From the NCBI RefSeq assembly GCF_964340395.1, contig NC_135563.1, positions 17,478,151 to 17,542,150 of the forward strand: a stretch of 64,000 nt of DNA, written 5' to 3'. Under the pieces are notes generated by a model. That model worked only from the letters and a program-made list of their open reading frames with translations, had not been told where the DNA came from and did not search any database. The stretch comes from Glandiceps talaboti (Eukaryota > Hemichordata > Enteropneusta > Spengelidae). The translations under genes and the position numbers were made by a program. This document shows positions 12,196 to 25,361 of this stretch, piece after piece (position 1 is the stretch's first letter; the number at the start of each line of letters is the position of its first letter).

Positions 12196-13344
12196 TAGTG
12201 ATTTCTCAAGATGTTTTATTGTCTAGAGTGCAGAAACACTGGTATGACAGTTTATCAATCTGGTTACCAGCTGTGTCGATGCTTAGAATAGAGTGCATTA
12301 ATGGGTGAATTTGCCAAGCAAAGTGATAAAAGCTTTCCCATACCGTAATTTTGTTAAAATGTTTTGTGATTTGAAATGTTGTCATGAAAAACAAAGTACA
12401 GAGGTAAATCTTCAACACAGCACTTTGCATTTACAACATTGAGCACAGCTGGATCATCCAGTGCATGAGCCAAGGGTAATTAGTATTTATTTATTTATGT
12501 TAAGGTCATGTCAAAGTTGATGACCTGTATACTGCCCTCAATGGTTGGAATATTCATGGTCCTACTGTGTTTATGTGTACTGTGACAGTCCCTTTTTGGC
12601 TAAAAAAAGTCCTTATAAATGGGTAGATGTTTGGAACTTGAGTGGCTCTGCCCTGTCTAAAATTGATCTATGTACCCTCCACCAGGCTTAAATTATGTTA
12701 AGGAGTGTTGTTGCCATATGCAAATTTATGATAATGATTCATTATAAAATTTGAATATTTGTTGGCCTTGGATTGTGCACTGTGTACATTGGCTACCAGA
12801 AGGAAACACTGCCTGTGTGGCTGTGTTAGTGTTGCTCCCTGAGACACAAAACATCTTTTAAACATCACTGTAGTAGAGACACAAGTAGTTTTATACCGTG
12901 GTATAGATATAGAGTTATAGAGTTGATAGACAGGTAGATAGACAAATTAGCATTACCCACGAAATAATGAATATGCAAATTTGATGTATGGTCACAAAAA
13001 TTCAAAAATTGTTTTATTTTGAGGCTGAGATTTTAATGCATTAATGCAAAGTATTTTCCAAACTGCGTGCTGACTTTCAATAATATGCAAAGGGGTATGC
13101 ATATTAAATAGGAAAATAGCAGTTTGGTATCAGTTTGGTTTTTTATCAAAAATTACTGTATCATGTAATATTTACAGTTGTAAAGGCAAAAAAACTTCTT
13201 TTTTCTACAAGTCTATGTAATATTTGACTTTACATTATTGTAACAGTACTCAGCATTGTAGTTGGGTAGATAGTATAAACCATTTTGTCTCTATTCTGAT
13301 CTGTTATATTATTCCTAGACAGTATCATAGAGTGATAGCTAGGT

Positions 13345-13458
13345 TAGTATGTAAGGTACGCCGTGATGGGGTGCCCTCACACATCGGTCAACCCCCTCCT
13401 TGTCATCTTATGGAGGAGGCCGGTGAGGGTTGAACGACATGACGTATCTTGCAGTCTA
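13345..13458 (+). mobile_element. Full-length family A TIR element
   Basis: The 5' end TAGTATGTAAGGTACGCCGT is the imperfect inverse of the 3' end ACGTATCTTGCAGTCTA. The interior has CCCTCAC against GTGAGGG arms, forming a hairpin of about 114 bp. AGTGATAG occurs just outside both ends (13331-13338 and 13459-13466), a possible 8-bp target duplication if the left boundary is a few bases further out. It has no protein-coding capacity. Confidence 0.6.
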
Positions 13459-15340
13459 AGTGATAGGGGTACTTCCTAACCAAAGTGTTTGAAAAAGCAC
13501 TGGCAACAACTTTGTCTTACAGTCTCAATCAGTAAGTCAATCAATCAGTAAGTCAGTCTATCAAATTTCTGTAGTATCACTCTCCAGGGTTCTGTTTAGT
13601 AGTGCTGAATGGCTAAAGCATACTGTAGGTTTTGGTGTACTACTAAACCCTCCCAGGATACTCACAAATCTCTTTAACGTCTAAACTATAGTTCCTTTGC
13701 AGCACTCCACACTCTTCACTTAATACCTCATGAAGTGTTATAATGAGTGTATTGTACAATGTAGCTATGGGATGTAGGCTGTAATTGCTACTAAAGGAAT
13801 TAATATATAATAACAAATCACTCTTTTGTCTTGCAACTCACTGATGGCTTTAGAAATTTCTATAGAAAACCAAAGATTATGGATTATTTTGGGTGACAAA
13901 CACATAGAACGATTCTAAATGATGGACTCACAACATGCAAGGAATGATTGTAAGGTTTTTGTTATCGCAATACATAGAAGAGCCATCACCAGTCGTATAG
14001 CAACTATACCCATCATGAAAGTGTCAATTTCCTACTAACATATGTACATTCCTTCTAACTCAACTAAAAAGTGCAATAATAACTTCCCTAATATTCTCAT
14101 CTTGTTAGTGTTACAAAATAGAAGTATATGAACAAACCAAACTGAACAAACGACAGGTCCTTGGCACCGTATTATAGATGACATACCATCGAAAGCATGG
14201 CAGAATATTAAATATGACCGGCCATACTGTAATAAAAAGAAAGACGAAAAAAACTGTTTGAAGAGTGGCTCAGGAACTACAATAGATACAACTAAATATG
14301 TCTACACCTATGTTGTCAAATATGGTTACTCTAGTGCTTTATTCAGTTTGACCTTGACCTTAGCATTCAAGGTCAAATGTTGATTTGGTAATAAATTGTA
14401 CATTAGAATACACACAATACCTGGATATCAATGAAGGTAACTGTTTGCATCTTATGGTGATTTTAATACAGTGAATAATTCATCATTTTACACTTTGCAG
14501 ACTTTGCAGAGTCATCCATTAGAAACTAAATATCAAATTATTCATATCTTCAAACTGATTTCTTTTTATATATATTTAATTTTAATACCAAGTTGGAGAT
14601 GATAGGTGTGCAGACAAAATGATGGTTTTTGATGTTATTGTACAGTCTTTTAAATATAATGAAAGTGGTTTTTTGATGTGTATAAAAAAAAATGTATGAG
14701 AGATACCGAGATCACAGTCCCTCTATCATGGGACCAATACCCGGATTCTCCACCAATGTAACTCTGACATGGCCTGGTTTTTAGAATCTAACACTGTATC
14801 TCAAGTGCAATGTAATAGTGCAAAGTAGTCATTCTGTAGTTGGCTGTGAAGCTCAAATACTGACAATAACATGTCCATTTAAATGTTTACAGTAATGCTG
14901 AATTTTGTCGTGCAGCTTGCTATTTCATTTTGTTGATGATCCAAAATCGTGATAACATAATTTTGTTGTTTGTGTATACATTGGAAAACTTGGTTCTCCT
15001 AGTGATTTTGATCGTAAAAATGTTACTGACTGTAGTAAAAATACTGAAGTTCACTTCTCCATTGCTTTTTCTAATTTCACTGAAATAACAAAGGTCTGTA
15101 ATACAACAAACAAAACGATGTTGATTATCATATGAAGATTTATGAAAATAATATTTCAGTTTATTTTTTGAACAATTTCATTAAAAATCAGAGATGAGCT
15201 GTACATAATACATTACAGTATTCAAACCTCAAAGGTATGTGCTACACATGCTTTGGTTTGTCTGTCAGGATTACTGTTTGTAGTTTGTGCTAAACATGCT
15301 CTGATTTGTCACATAGACTATTTGTCAGACATGCTGCATG

Positions 15341-15450
15341 GTGATGCAACACATGCAGTGATTGGTCAGACAGACTGCAGGTGATGCAACACATGCAGTG
15401 ATTGGTCAGACTTGGTGCAGGTGATGCAACACATGCAGTGATTGGCCATA
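15341..15450. repeat. 40-bp tandem repeat, three units
   Basis: Units begin GTGATGCAACACATGCAGTG at 15341, 15381 and 15421, an exact 40-bp period. The third unit is truncated. Degenerate relatives lie just upstream (TTTGTCAGACATGCTGCATG). Confidence 0.9.
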
Positions 15451-16032
15451 GTTGATTTATGGACGATACAGGCGGTTATTTACTTACAATAGTAATGGCA
15501 AGCAAATATTTCACTTAAAGTATTGACACTAGCTATTATTTCACAATAATTCTTTCCAATTTTATTCACTGAAATTCCAGGAAAATCAACGATTGTATGT
15601 ATCCAGAAATAATTCTTGAATTTTTTTTTTAATATTAATCATGTACGTTTTACCTTAGAGAACAATTTAAATATATGAATTGTAATTATTAATTGTGCAT
15701 TTAATAATTGAATTGTAGATAGAAAAGTTCAGTTACATTTTTTTGAAGAGATGTGTACCTGACTACTCCTATACCAGGAGTGAGTCACACAGCACACGGA
15801 GAGCCAGGGTTATTTTGCCATCATCAACAGCAGCATGGAATATTGTGCAGAAAAATGGAATGGAACAATGTAGCAAAACTTTTGTAACAAAGTTATCTTT
15901 CCAATGATAGTCCTAAAAATGTCAGAAGTCAAATACAAGGTCACCAGTAATTATATAATGTTTAGATTACCGAAACATCATAAGTTTTTTGGGGTATTTA
16001 AGTTAAAAAATATAGTCTAAAAGAAACATAAT

Positions 16033-16105
16033 GTTGGGCGCCCTCATGCATCGGCCAACCTCTTTCACAGACTGACTGTTGAATGATACAATTTATCGTA
16101 GTCTA
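16033..16105 (+). mobile_element. Partial family A TIR element
   Basis: Contains the GGGCGCCCTCATGCATCGG core and the 3' end (TCGTAGTCTA), but lacks the GTAAGGTACG 5' end found in fuller copies. Confidence 0.5.
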
Positions 16106-17204
16106 GTGTAAAATAGTGGCCATTCATTGTTGATGATAGATATTGGGGTATGCTAGGGGGTCTAATCTTAATCCTGCCCCTAACTTAAAGCTCCCTAGCT
16201 TTGATACAGATATTTATCATTTGAAGTCAGTCCACTGTTCTACAATCTTGCTACCTATTTTGCGACACTAAATGTTGAAGAAATAAATACAGTGCTGGCA
16301 AGTAAAGTGTGTCATTTGTTTTATAGACACAGAAATTTGTTTATGTCTACATAGTGAAGAAACGCAGTTGTTGCAGTGAGTATTAATGATTGTAGCAAAT
16401 ACATTCCATGAGTGTTTGTTCTGGGTTTTTTTTTTTACAGAATTTGGTGATAAAATTCTTCTATTTACCGATACATGCAAATGATATACATTTCAGTTTA
16501 ACTAGGCATAGGAACTAAGATCGCTTATGTTTCATTCCATTTTACTCACAGTAAATCTATTCCATGTTATAAAACTCTGCTGTAATGCTTTTTATCAGCA
16601 GTGCCTTATTTCTCTTCCTCCATCAAACCTGGTATAACTAAAGGTAGGCTTTGTTTTAACAAGTGTTCTGGTTTTTACCAGAGTTTAATTAAGTTCGTAT
16701 ATATTTACACGCAAAAAAACTTCTTGGCTGAAAATACCTGCGTAATTCATAATAATACTATTTATATATATTTCAGAGTTAGTTTTGTATTATGGTTTTT
16801 TGTTCTAAAGTCGGACAACAAACACAAACTGTTGGTTGTCAGAGATTTCAAAGCACAACGTTTTTATTATTTGTCACACAATCATCTGCTGGGAATAAAT
16901 ATACCAGTACATTTTATTGACAAATACTTTAGTGAATATTATTGCAGTGTTTTTGGCTTAGATTATGTGTTCGTTTCTTTGTGTAGCACTGATTCTATGA
17001 CATTTATCATTAACAGTATATCGCAAACTTTACTCTATTGAAGGGTATCAACGTTCCATGTTCAACTTGGAAACATAAACTTCTTGGAAGTGATTGTCAA
17101 CTTGTATTTCAATTTCAATGTGATTTCTATATAGAACAAGCTACATAGTAAAGTTTGTATAGTACCAATTGTAACATGAATATACATACATCGCACATTA
17201 GACC

Positions 17205-17302
17205 AGACTGTAACTTACATCATGTCACTGCCCTCACCGGTCTCCCCATAAGGGGTCGAGTGTTGTGTGAGGGCGCCCTACCATGATGTACCTTACAGAC
17301 TT
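17205..17302 (-). mobile_element. Family A TIR element, inverted copy
   Basis: Reverse-orientation copy. The left end, AGACTGTAACTTACATCATG, resembles the inverse of the usual 3' end, and the right end CCATGATGTACCTTACAGAC is the inverse of the usual 5' end. The core carries CCCTCACCGG and GTGTGAGGGCGCCC. Confidence 0.6.
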
Positions 17303-17456
17303 CATTGTAAAATCAGGCATGGCAAGTCACAAGAAACCAGACACAGAAGGCTAACTAACATTTCAGCTGTAGTTTCAGGCAGTTTATATAACTGGACAAG
17401 GTATTTCATATAATATAGACTGATAAAATTTAACTTAGTTTTAAAAGGATACCGTG

Positions 17457-17776
17457 TGAAGTCACCGTTTAATAAAAACATGGATGCTAAACAAGATCAA
17501 ATGTGTTGGTTTCATTCATTTTCGCTTATTAGTACAGAGTCGGCATCAACTTGAACTTGGGCAGAAGTGACGTACATACAGACCTTTTTAGGGAACTTGC
17601 ATTGCCAATACAACACAACGGAAACAGTGCATCTTCAGTGAAATTTGCCAACCAAGGCCTGTATGTCACTTCCACTGATATTTGGATTGATGTCAGCTCC
17701 ATACTGATAAGTAAAAGTGAGTGAAACCAACACATTTTATCTTAACATCCAAGTTTTTATTAAACAGTGAATTCGC
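17457..17776. mobile_element. Long inverted-repeat element (about 320 bp)
   Basis: The left arm (from GTGAAGTCACCGTTTAATAA) and right arm (ending TTATTAAACAGTGAATTCGC) are imperfect inverse copies over more than 100 bp. They share AAATGTGTTGGTTTCA and GAAGTGAC blocks with their complements. It is foldback MITE-like, and a short open frame inside it is a by-product. Confidence 0.65.
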
Positions 17777-18829
17777 AAGTGTTCCTTTCCAATCCCTGTA
17801 ACCAGAACTAGAACTGTAGAAGTGCAATCATAATGACACTGAGCTTAAATATGAGGTGTGTTATTTACAAACTAATATTACAAATTAGATCTTTTGATAA
17901 TCAAAATCCAGCTGATGTAGATACATGTCAATTTTATAGAGACATGCAATGAACAAGACATAGTTTTCGGTCTTGCTGGTTAGATGAAGTCCTGTAGCCG
18001 CTTTTTAACAACCAAACCCAGTACGTCAATCATTACTGTGATGTATATGTGGGAGCAATTAGACAAGCCCTCACAACCATAAATCATAGAGTCTACCATT
18101 GGCTAAGTTTAGAATCTTTCTCAGGGGTTTCAAAACACTTGTAGTAATAGGTATATATGTACTCAATAGCCAGTATATGCAAACTTAGACGCAGGCAACT
18201 GTTTTTTCTACACCATCTCTATAATAATGTCCAAAGGTTTGCCTGGTATGTTTTCTTTCAAATTCAAATTGTCATCAGTTCTGGAAAATCTATCAAGTAT
18301 GAATCAGACAATGGAATATAGTCACCTTGGAATGGTAAATTTGAAATGTGTGCAATGTTTTGATTTATCTACTACAGACTTTGACTACACAGTAATGTTA
18401 ATTATACAGTTTGAATGTCTGTAGTAGATTAAAACGACACAATTGTATTAAGTTTAATATTCCAAAGTGATTATATTTGACTGTTTTAGCTATCACTTCT
18501 GTCAACAACAATTTACAGTGATGCACAGAACATGCAGAAAGTAAATATAGAATTTGCAAGGTTTACAGATATTTAGACTAAAAAGTTGCAAACTATTATG
18601 AAAGCTAGACCACATGTATACGGTACTTGTTTTCAAGTCTATCTTGTCCTGGCCTGAATTGTATAGATGACTGCTTACTATGAACCATACATAGTCTGAG
18701 ATAAACTAATCAAATACTGAACAACATTGCAATAATCTTATCTGTCCAAGTGACAAGTGTTTACCCATCAACATGGTATGTAAAGGTACCTCCAAGTCGC
18801 AGATACCCATTTTAGATACCATTGAATAC

Positions 18830-18945
18830 CTCCTCAGATCAGGATTTTTTGCGAACTGAAACTGATCTCAGATTGACGTTTTTTTGCGAACTGAGACTGG
18901 TTTCAGAGCACGATTTTTTATGAACTGAGACTAGTCTCAGCTACC
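18830..18945. repeat. Short imperfect tandem repeat
   Basis: About three units sharing TTTTTTGCGAACTGAGACT-like sequence followed by GGTCTCAG-like sequence, period roughly 40-50 bp. Confidence 0.6.
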
Positions 18946-19579
18946 CTTACATACCTCGATACCTTCATCCACACAATAAATAACAACTTTATAGTTGATA
19001 GATTCAGATGATAAGATTTATTGCCAGAGTTCCAAGCCCTACAATACTGTAAATGAAACCTCGGATATAGCCATTCATTTCATACAGTCTCCTTTAATAC
19101 AGAATGGGTAGAAGTACATACAACGTAGTCAATGAATGCTGTTCTTGCCATTTCTATAGGAAGAATTCATATAGATATTGACAACTACTGGTTAGAATTT
19201 GATCTGTCTTGCCAAGTCCAAGTATTTTGATTTCCACCCCCCCCCCCCCACCATGATGAATTTGACAAATTTCTTTTCAGCCATTCATCATAGTGATGAA
19301 GTAGTTTTACTGTGTATGTGTATTGATATTATAGTCATGCATTAACTTTTTGATATTCTGTTGTCTTTGATTTTGTCTTCAGTTTGTTTTCAATTTCAAC
19401 TACAGTGAAAATAGTAGTCCATATTTTCTAACCACAGTATGTGTCGTGTAAGCTATACAAAAAATGAATGCATTTTTAATAAAGTACAACAGCCTTTAAA
19501 TCCTTGTTATAATGTGTTTTATTCTTATGATTCACTTTGTCTCAATTTTAACTCGTCCCATATAAACCCGTCTCAATAT

Positions 19580-19900
19580 TAAAGGGGAACACCACAAGGT
19601 ATTTTCATATACTTTGAGTTCTGGAGAGTCATTTCATGATTTCACATGACTTAATTTTCGCTCAATTGCCACGGAACACCAAATTCAAACCTCTGTTATT
19701 CTTTCAGTGGAACACCGTTGCATCATGGGACTAAGCATACATGAATATTTATTAGATAAATACAAAGGCATAGAGCTTCTATTCGGTGTTTCTTGGTAAC
19801 CAAGTGAAAATTATGGGATATGAAAACATGAAATGACACTCTGGAACCCAAAGTTTATGAAAATACCTTTAATTTCCTGGAGTGATGTTCCCCTTTAACC
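19580..19900. mobile_element. MITE with TTAAAGGGGAACACCAC ends
   Basis: Both ends read TTAAAGGGGAACA inward, and the arms match inversely for about 120 bp, including GGTATTTTCAT, CTTTG-GTTC and TCATTTCATG blocks. Related fragments occur at 23950 (TTAAAGGGGAACGCCAC), 24882 (TTAAAGGGGAACATCACC) and 39606-39720 (half copy with TTCTGGAGAGTCATTTCATG). Non-autonomous, no coding content. Confidence 0.75.
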
Positions 19901-20499
19901 CATCTCAATCTCAACTTATTCTCATGCCACGATAAACTTTCTTTACATCAATACAGTTTTGTTTTCCTTTTTGTGTATAAAAAATGCATACTTTGCAATG
20001 TCAAGTCTAGCGTATATCAAAACATTAACACAATTCACAATTTCAAATTACAATAGCCCTCTATTGTTGGGAAGACTGTTTTCTTATGGATAAGTTGACA
20101 TGGGGTAAATTAAAAATGAGAAGAGTTAAAGTGCACTGTGTGGGGTTGAAGTGATTGGATACCTATTCTTATACCACATCCCATACAAGTGCAAAGTTTG
20201 GATGCTACATCTTTATATTGGACTTGTCTGCAAGATAAAACACTTTTGAGGCAAAAGCTATTTGATAAAAAATCACTGTTCCTCAAGCACTATTAATATT
20301 ACAAGAAATATGTAATGTTGATGTATACTCATGAAAATAACTAATAGTTTCCATGGAGGTGTGAACTAAAATAGCTGTTTTTTCACATGACTGCCATAGG
20401 TTTGCCAAAGAACATCTACATGCTTGATTCCATAAGTTGTGTCTGACTTTTAAACTATGACCTTTGAACAAAGGTAACACTCAGTTCACATTGAGTCAG

Positions 20500-20610
20500 T
20501 CTGAACTCTCAACTCTGACCTTTGAACTCTTGTTTCTATGTATGTGTCTGGAAGCACTGCTCTTGATCCAAGAACAGCTGCTGAGGGCAGCATTCCAAGT
20601 CCTCTTTTAC
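20500..20610 (-). repeat. Possible decayed copy of the TRNT1 last-exon end
   Basis: GACCTTTGAACTCTTGTTTC through GTGTCTGGAAGCACTGCTCTTG to TCCTCTTTT resembles, with gaps, the sequence spanning the TRNT1 stop codon at 21055-21145. The similarity is moderate and eye-aligned. Confidence 0.3.
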
Positions 20611-20743
20611 ATGTTTTTTATTTTTTGTACAGATTACCCACACATTCATGAAAATTGCCTTTTGATGAAATTGTAGCATTTTGGGCATCTCTGTTGGTAT
20701 ATGCACTTTTTGTATAGACTGGCTTGTTTGCTTTCAAAGACCC

Positions 20744-20750
20744 TATTTAT
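20744..20750 (-). terminator. Candidate TRNT1 polyadenylation signal
   Basis: TTTATT on the plus strand (AATAAA on the minus strand) about 335 bp after the TRNT1 stop, the nearest plausible signal in an AT-rich tract. Confidence 0.3.
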
Positions 20751-21082
20751 TCCTAATAAAACTTAATATCAAAATATTAGGTTGAAGTTTGAAAATGAGT
20801 TTCAGAGTTGACCATGATCATTGATCTGTCATCAAGTCCTCCCGCTGGAACAGGCAATGTGTTGTCTGTTCAGGAATAAGTGTCAGTATTCTCTTGAAGC
20901 ATGGGCAAACATACACAAGGTTCTTCAGTATTCCTGAAGTTGTTTTCTTGCATTGAGAACAGAGCACCCAAATGCATCCCATAAGTTCACTATGTCTGAA
21001 CTTTCAACTATGACCTATGAGCTCTTGCTTCTCCAAGTTGAGTGTCTGACCTGTCAACTTTGACTTGTGAACTTTCTGTCTT

Positions 21083-24000
21083 TCATGTATCCTTGGAAGT
21101 ACCTGCCTTGAAGTCCTCAGCATGATCTAAGAGTTCCTCTTTTGTGGCAGTAAAATTACTATTTTTCCAAACTTCTCGTAACTTGTCTATTTGCTTTCCA
21201 AATTTTTTGCTTGGTTTGACTCCAATTTTGATCAAATCATTTCCGGAAACAGGAAATTTTGGGATTTCCCAATTTTGTAATTCTTCCAGCATTGCAGCCT
21301 CCCCTTTGTACTTGAGTAGCTCTGTCACCTTGGTTATGGTGTCTTTGTCCTTGAATAGACCCTAGGAGTGACACAAAAAGTAACACAATGTCAATTTTAA
21401 AAACCTTAACTATACTAAAACAAAATAATTGTATATTTATGACACAAGAGGGCGCCATATTCAGGACTCGACTGGTACACTTGTAAAGTTTCAAAAAAAG
21501 AGTAGATGATTCAGTGCTTTTATTTTATTTTCATTGCGATCAACTGAGATGCATATGATGCAAAGGAAATCATGACTTTTATTGGGATTCCACTTAGATA
21601 AAAGACCAGTTAAAAGTAAATTCCATGTGAAAATTTCACCACAACTGAAAGCGTCATCGTTTATACACTCAGTTAACCACTCATCTTTTAGCTTTTGGTT
21701 ACTATGACAACAATGATGAACCTTTCAGTCTGCACAACCTATTGAGGAATTGTATTCAAATGGACTTTTGTGTACAATGACCTTTCAACTATGAACTTTG
21801 AACCATGACAATCACTTACCATGACAAGCATATCCTTATATGGTTTCAATCGATCCTCAATGATTTCTACTTGGTTTCTATGACCAACAATGAAAAATCC
21901 CACTTTTCTCTCCTCTGCAGACACTTTCAGTCTCTTGTCAAAGTTGATGACATCACCTTCATCCTTGAGTAGCGCCGATACCAAAGTAACTGGTTTTGGA
22001 CTGAGTGCTTGAGATCTTTTAAATACAGCCTGGAATTCCTTGACGTCACCATACTCTGGAAGACCTACACAAATGAAATGAAAGGTTTTTGTTACCTTTT
22101 GATCTTGGAGACAAATGTACAATTTTTTAATGTTGCCATCCAAGCTTTGTAAATAGCCATGCAAGATAAATTATATGGTTTCCAAAAATATGTAATTGAA
22201 CTTTTGATTATTTTGGGGGTCATGACATCTCAAAGTTTTTGTTTTATATGTTCCCAAACATGGGATAACCTAACATACTTAGTGAGTCCAAGGGAGCAAA
22301 GAGGGCTACAAAAATAAATAAAACATGGTGAGACATCAGCTGAAAAGATTATACCACTGGCATTGTCCTTTGGCAAACTTACCCATATATTGTGGTATGC
22401 CTTGGTCATACATGTATTTCATCAAACTTCCTGCATGGTTACCAGTAACAATTTTCTGGAGTTCCATCCAGATTCTTTCTCCAGATATTCCAGATAAACC
22501 TTCAGCGTTTGCTTTGATGGCTTCTAGTGTTTTTGAACAGTGACTGTCAGCAGATTCTGCTATTCTACCGTAAAACCTACAGACAGAAAATATTGACTTC
22601 ATCAGCAAACCACTGCGATTTTACCTTTTAGAGCAACTTTCAAGCCAAAGTCTTGTATGTCAGAGTGACATCTTGTGTTTATAGCATGGACATTTATTAT
22701 ATTTGCATTACTAGGCAGGAGCAGGTTCAGTATTTTGCCAAGGTGAAGAACCCTTGTAAAATATTTTAACACAGATAGATTTGACCTGCTTACCAACCTT
22801 TAGAAAAACATCTTGGTTTATACCCCTTCCTGGTATTTGCAAAATTCTGGGTTGTAAGGTAGAGTTAACTGAATAACAACCTTGATACTACTGGATCTAT
22901 ACTACTAGATGTAATTTTTGAATAATATCTTTTAACAATTTTCAAACCATTCATTTAGTTATTAGGTTTATACAGATAGAAAGTGAATCTTTGACCCATA
23001 CCTGAAATACCTAAGAATTCGTAAATAATCTTCTTGTATTCTTGCGATTGGACTTCCAACAAACTGTACTATCCTTTTGTCCAAGTCTTCTTTACCATTG
23101 AAATAATCATATACAGTTCCATCAAGATCTAACAACATAAATGTTAAACCATTCTTAAGCATTTATTGATACTTTGCATTAAAAAAGCTCTAAGGTTGTT
23201 AAGCTGTGGTTCAACATGTTTTGACTAGTTGGAACAAAATAACGTACATGTGTAATTCAAAATGAAACAAAAAATAAACCTGACTAAAAACATTAAAAGT
23301 TACACATAATGCATCAACAATGCTTCATTATCTAATAAACTATAGTACCTTTAATATGGCATTACAATTATAAAGCTCTCTATCACCTATGACAGGAAAG
23401 TATAGCCTTATCAAGAAACACTGAATTGATCAGTTTCAATAGTTTACGTCAGAACTTCTGAATGTACCTAGAAATTTAAACTTGTGTATCACTGGATAGG
23501 AAAGTAAAAGTCGAGCCTTATCTAGAAACATTGAATTGATCAAGTTTTGTATCACCATGGCCAGTAAAGTTTATTAGTCACCTTACCTAGAAACATTGAA
23601 TTAATAGTAAGATCTCTCCTTTCAGCATCTATTCTCCAATCTTTAGTAAACTCCACCTCTGCATGTCTTCCATCTGTCACTTTATCTATTCGTAATGTTG
23701 TCACTTCAAAGTTTTCTTTATCGTGTATTCTTGGAGTGATTGTGCCATGTTTCTCTCCCTTAGCATTGATCATTCTCACTCCTTCTTTGTCAAACATTGT
23801 CTTCATTTCATCTGGTCTAGCTGTTGTTGCAAAGTCCAAATCTTGTGGTTTTTTCTGTAGAAAGAGGACCATAAATATTTAACTAGATTTAACATTGTTG
23901 CCATGGTAGTGAGGTCACCATAGCAAGACAGGGAAGAAAGCCTGAAACTTAAAGGGGAACGCCACTCTAGAAAAGGAATAATCATAAACCTGAAAACGCT

Positions 24001-25361
24001 GAATTTATAGCCTAATAACTGTTCTACTTAGTTTCTGCCACTAATCTACTGTTGCCAAGTAATATCAAGCACCTGGCACCACAGACAACTTTCAGCTACT
24101 ATATAAAACCTTCAAAGATGAAGCACTGTCCTGCCCTGACTCCAAAGTCTGGGTGTGTCTTTAAATGCACACACTAATTGTCTTGGTTTTCTTGGGCATC
24201 AAGTCAGGGCTGGGCGAGTCTTAAATTTCAGATTTAACAGCTAAATATTGATAAAAGCCTACTGTCTCCATTGATATGAAATAAAAACAAGAATTCTACA
24301 ATGATTTACATGTTAACAGTGAGAAATGTATAATTAGTGGCCATATGGATGACAAATTAATATTTATTTTGGATTTTTAATTTTTACAATAACTCTACTT
24401 TGTGTTTCTACTTGAAAAAACAATGTGAAACAGTATCGATCAAATCTGTGTTTGTAACTCAATCAGTTACAAAAAGCTAAAACGTGTGAAATGTTTGTTA
24501 TTTTTTTTAATGTTTTGCACTTTTTTGAGTTACAAAGAAGGGTTTAGTTTCATATTGTTGTTCCATGTATAAAAACATAGAGTTGTTTTATGAATTAAAA
24601 ATCCAAAATAACTTTAACACTGTACAATCAGTTTCAGGTGAGGGATTTTCAAGGTTACCATGGTTCTGACACATCCTGAAATTGAGTGGAATCATGTTTA
24701 TTTAACGACTTGACAACAAAACTCCCCAACAGTGGTTTCCTAGCTGGTAACTACTTCAAGTAAATAAGAAAGAAAAGGGAACTAATTCTAATATTAAATC
24801 TGAACCCATATGTAGGTCATGATTATTTAAATATATGTGCAGATCAGTGTCACCACAGTTGAATTTCATAAAGTCCAGCACTTAAAGGGGAACATCACCC
24901 ACTATCTTCTATCAATTAAAAATAAACAATTTTGTTTCTTTAATCTTGCCTGATAACAAGAGTTTGAGCATGAAGGTAGGACGGAGTGTGCTTAATTAAT
25001 ATATGCACTTTGTAATAAAAAAAATATTACTAATATATTAAATATCTATTTCTATGAATATATTTTCATAAATCATATATAATTAAAGTTTACTCACTCC
25101 CATAAGTAGGTCTCTAACTGCACCACCAGCAATTCTAAGTTCATGATTATAGTTTTTGAACAGCTCTGCCAGTCTGTCAAGTTCTGGTGTAAAAAGTGAA
25201 TGGAATTCTGGTGTATCCAGTTTAATTTTCTTTAGTGGTGGCTGTCCATCTACATCTACCAGTTCTGTTCTTGTTTCAGCCATTTTGTTGTGCAGTATTC
25301 GAACGGGTTGATAGAAATATCGCCCACTCCGTGAAGCTGTAGCTATGGTCCTACACAACAT
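21083..25361 (-). CDS. TRNT1: CCA tRNA nucleotidyltransferase 1, complete
   Basis: Adds CCA to the 3' end of nuclear and mitochondrial tRNAs. Six coding exons on the minus strand: 25361-25098, 23854-23587, 23128-23002, 22576-22383, 22064-21820, 21361-21083; all junctions are GT-AG with matching phase, about 458 residues (human 434). The N-terminus ([13 protein letters not shown], basic, no acids) fits a mitochondrial presequence. A second in-frame Met at residue 27 could start a nuclear/cytosolic form. Class II nucleotidyltransferase motifs are present: GGAVRDLL (about 79-86), catalytic DLD (93-95), [10 protein letters not shown] (148-157), RRD (167-169), [15 protein letters not shown] and the nucleotide-recognition GERIW region. 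The C-terminal body keeps SPKPVTL, LKPYKDM and FPVSGNDL. The 5' end faces FANCI across about 1.4 kb. The stop is TGA at 21083-21085. Confidence 0.96.
23381..23605 (-). repeat. Three tandem copies of the TRNT1 exon 2 donor region
   Basis: On the plus strand, copies start at 23381, 23487 and 23550. Each runs from TATCAC through CCTTA(C/T)C to AGAAACAYTGAATT. The last copy is the real 3' end of coding exon 2 and its GTAAGG donor. In the two extra copies, now inside the intron, the donor GT reads AT on the minus strand, so they are unlikely to splice. Confidence 0.8.

Larger units (their letters stand above)
10725..21082. other. ADAM 3' UTR and intergenic region
   Basis: No supported gene. AATAAA-type signals occur soon after the ADAM stop (11093-11098) and far downstream (about 19477-19482, followed by GT-rich sequence), so the 3' UTR length is uncertain. 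The interval carries dispersed repeats (about 11340-11520; 13345; 16033; 17205), tandem repeats (15341; 18830) and inverted-repeat elements (12088; 17457; 19580), described separately. Confidence 0.7.

Noticed and set aside
16601-17041. 146-residue open frame on the + strand
   Set aside because: AT-rich composition, no recognisable domain and no splice or promoter context; more likely chance or part of a long 3' UTR.
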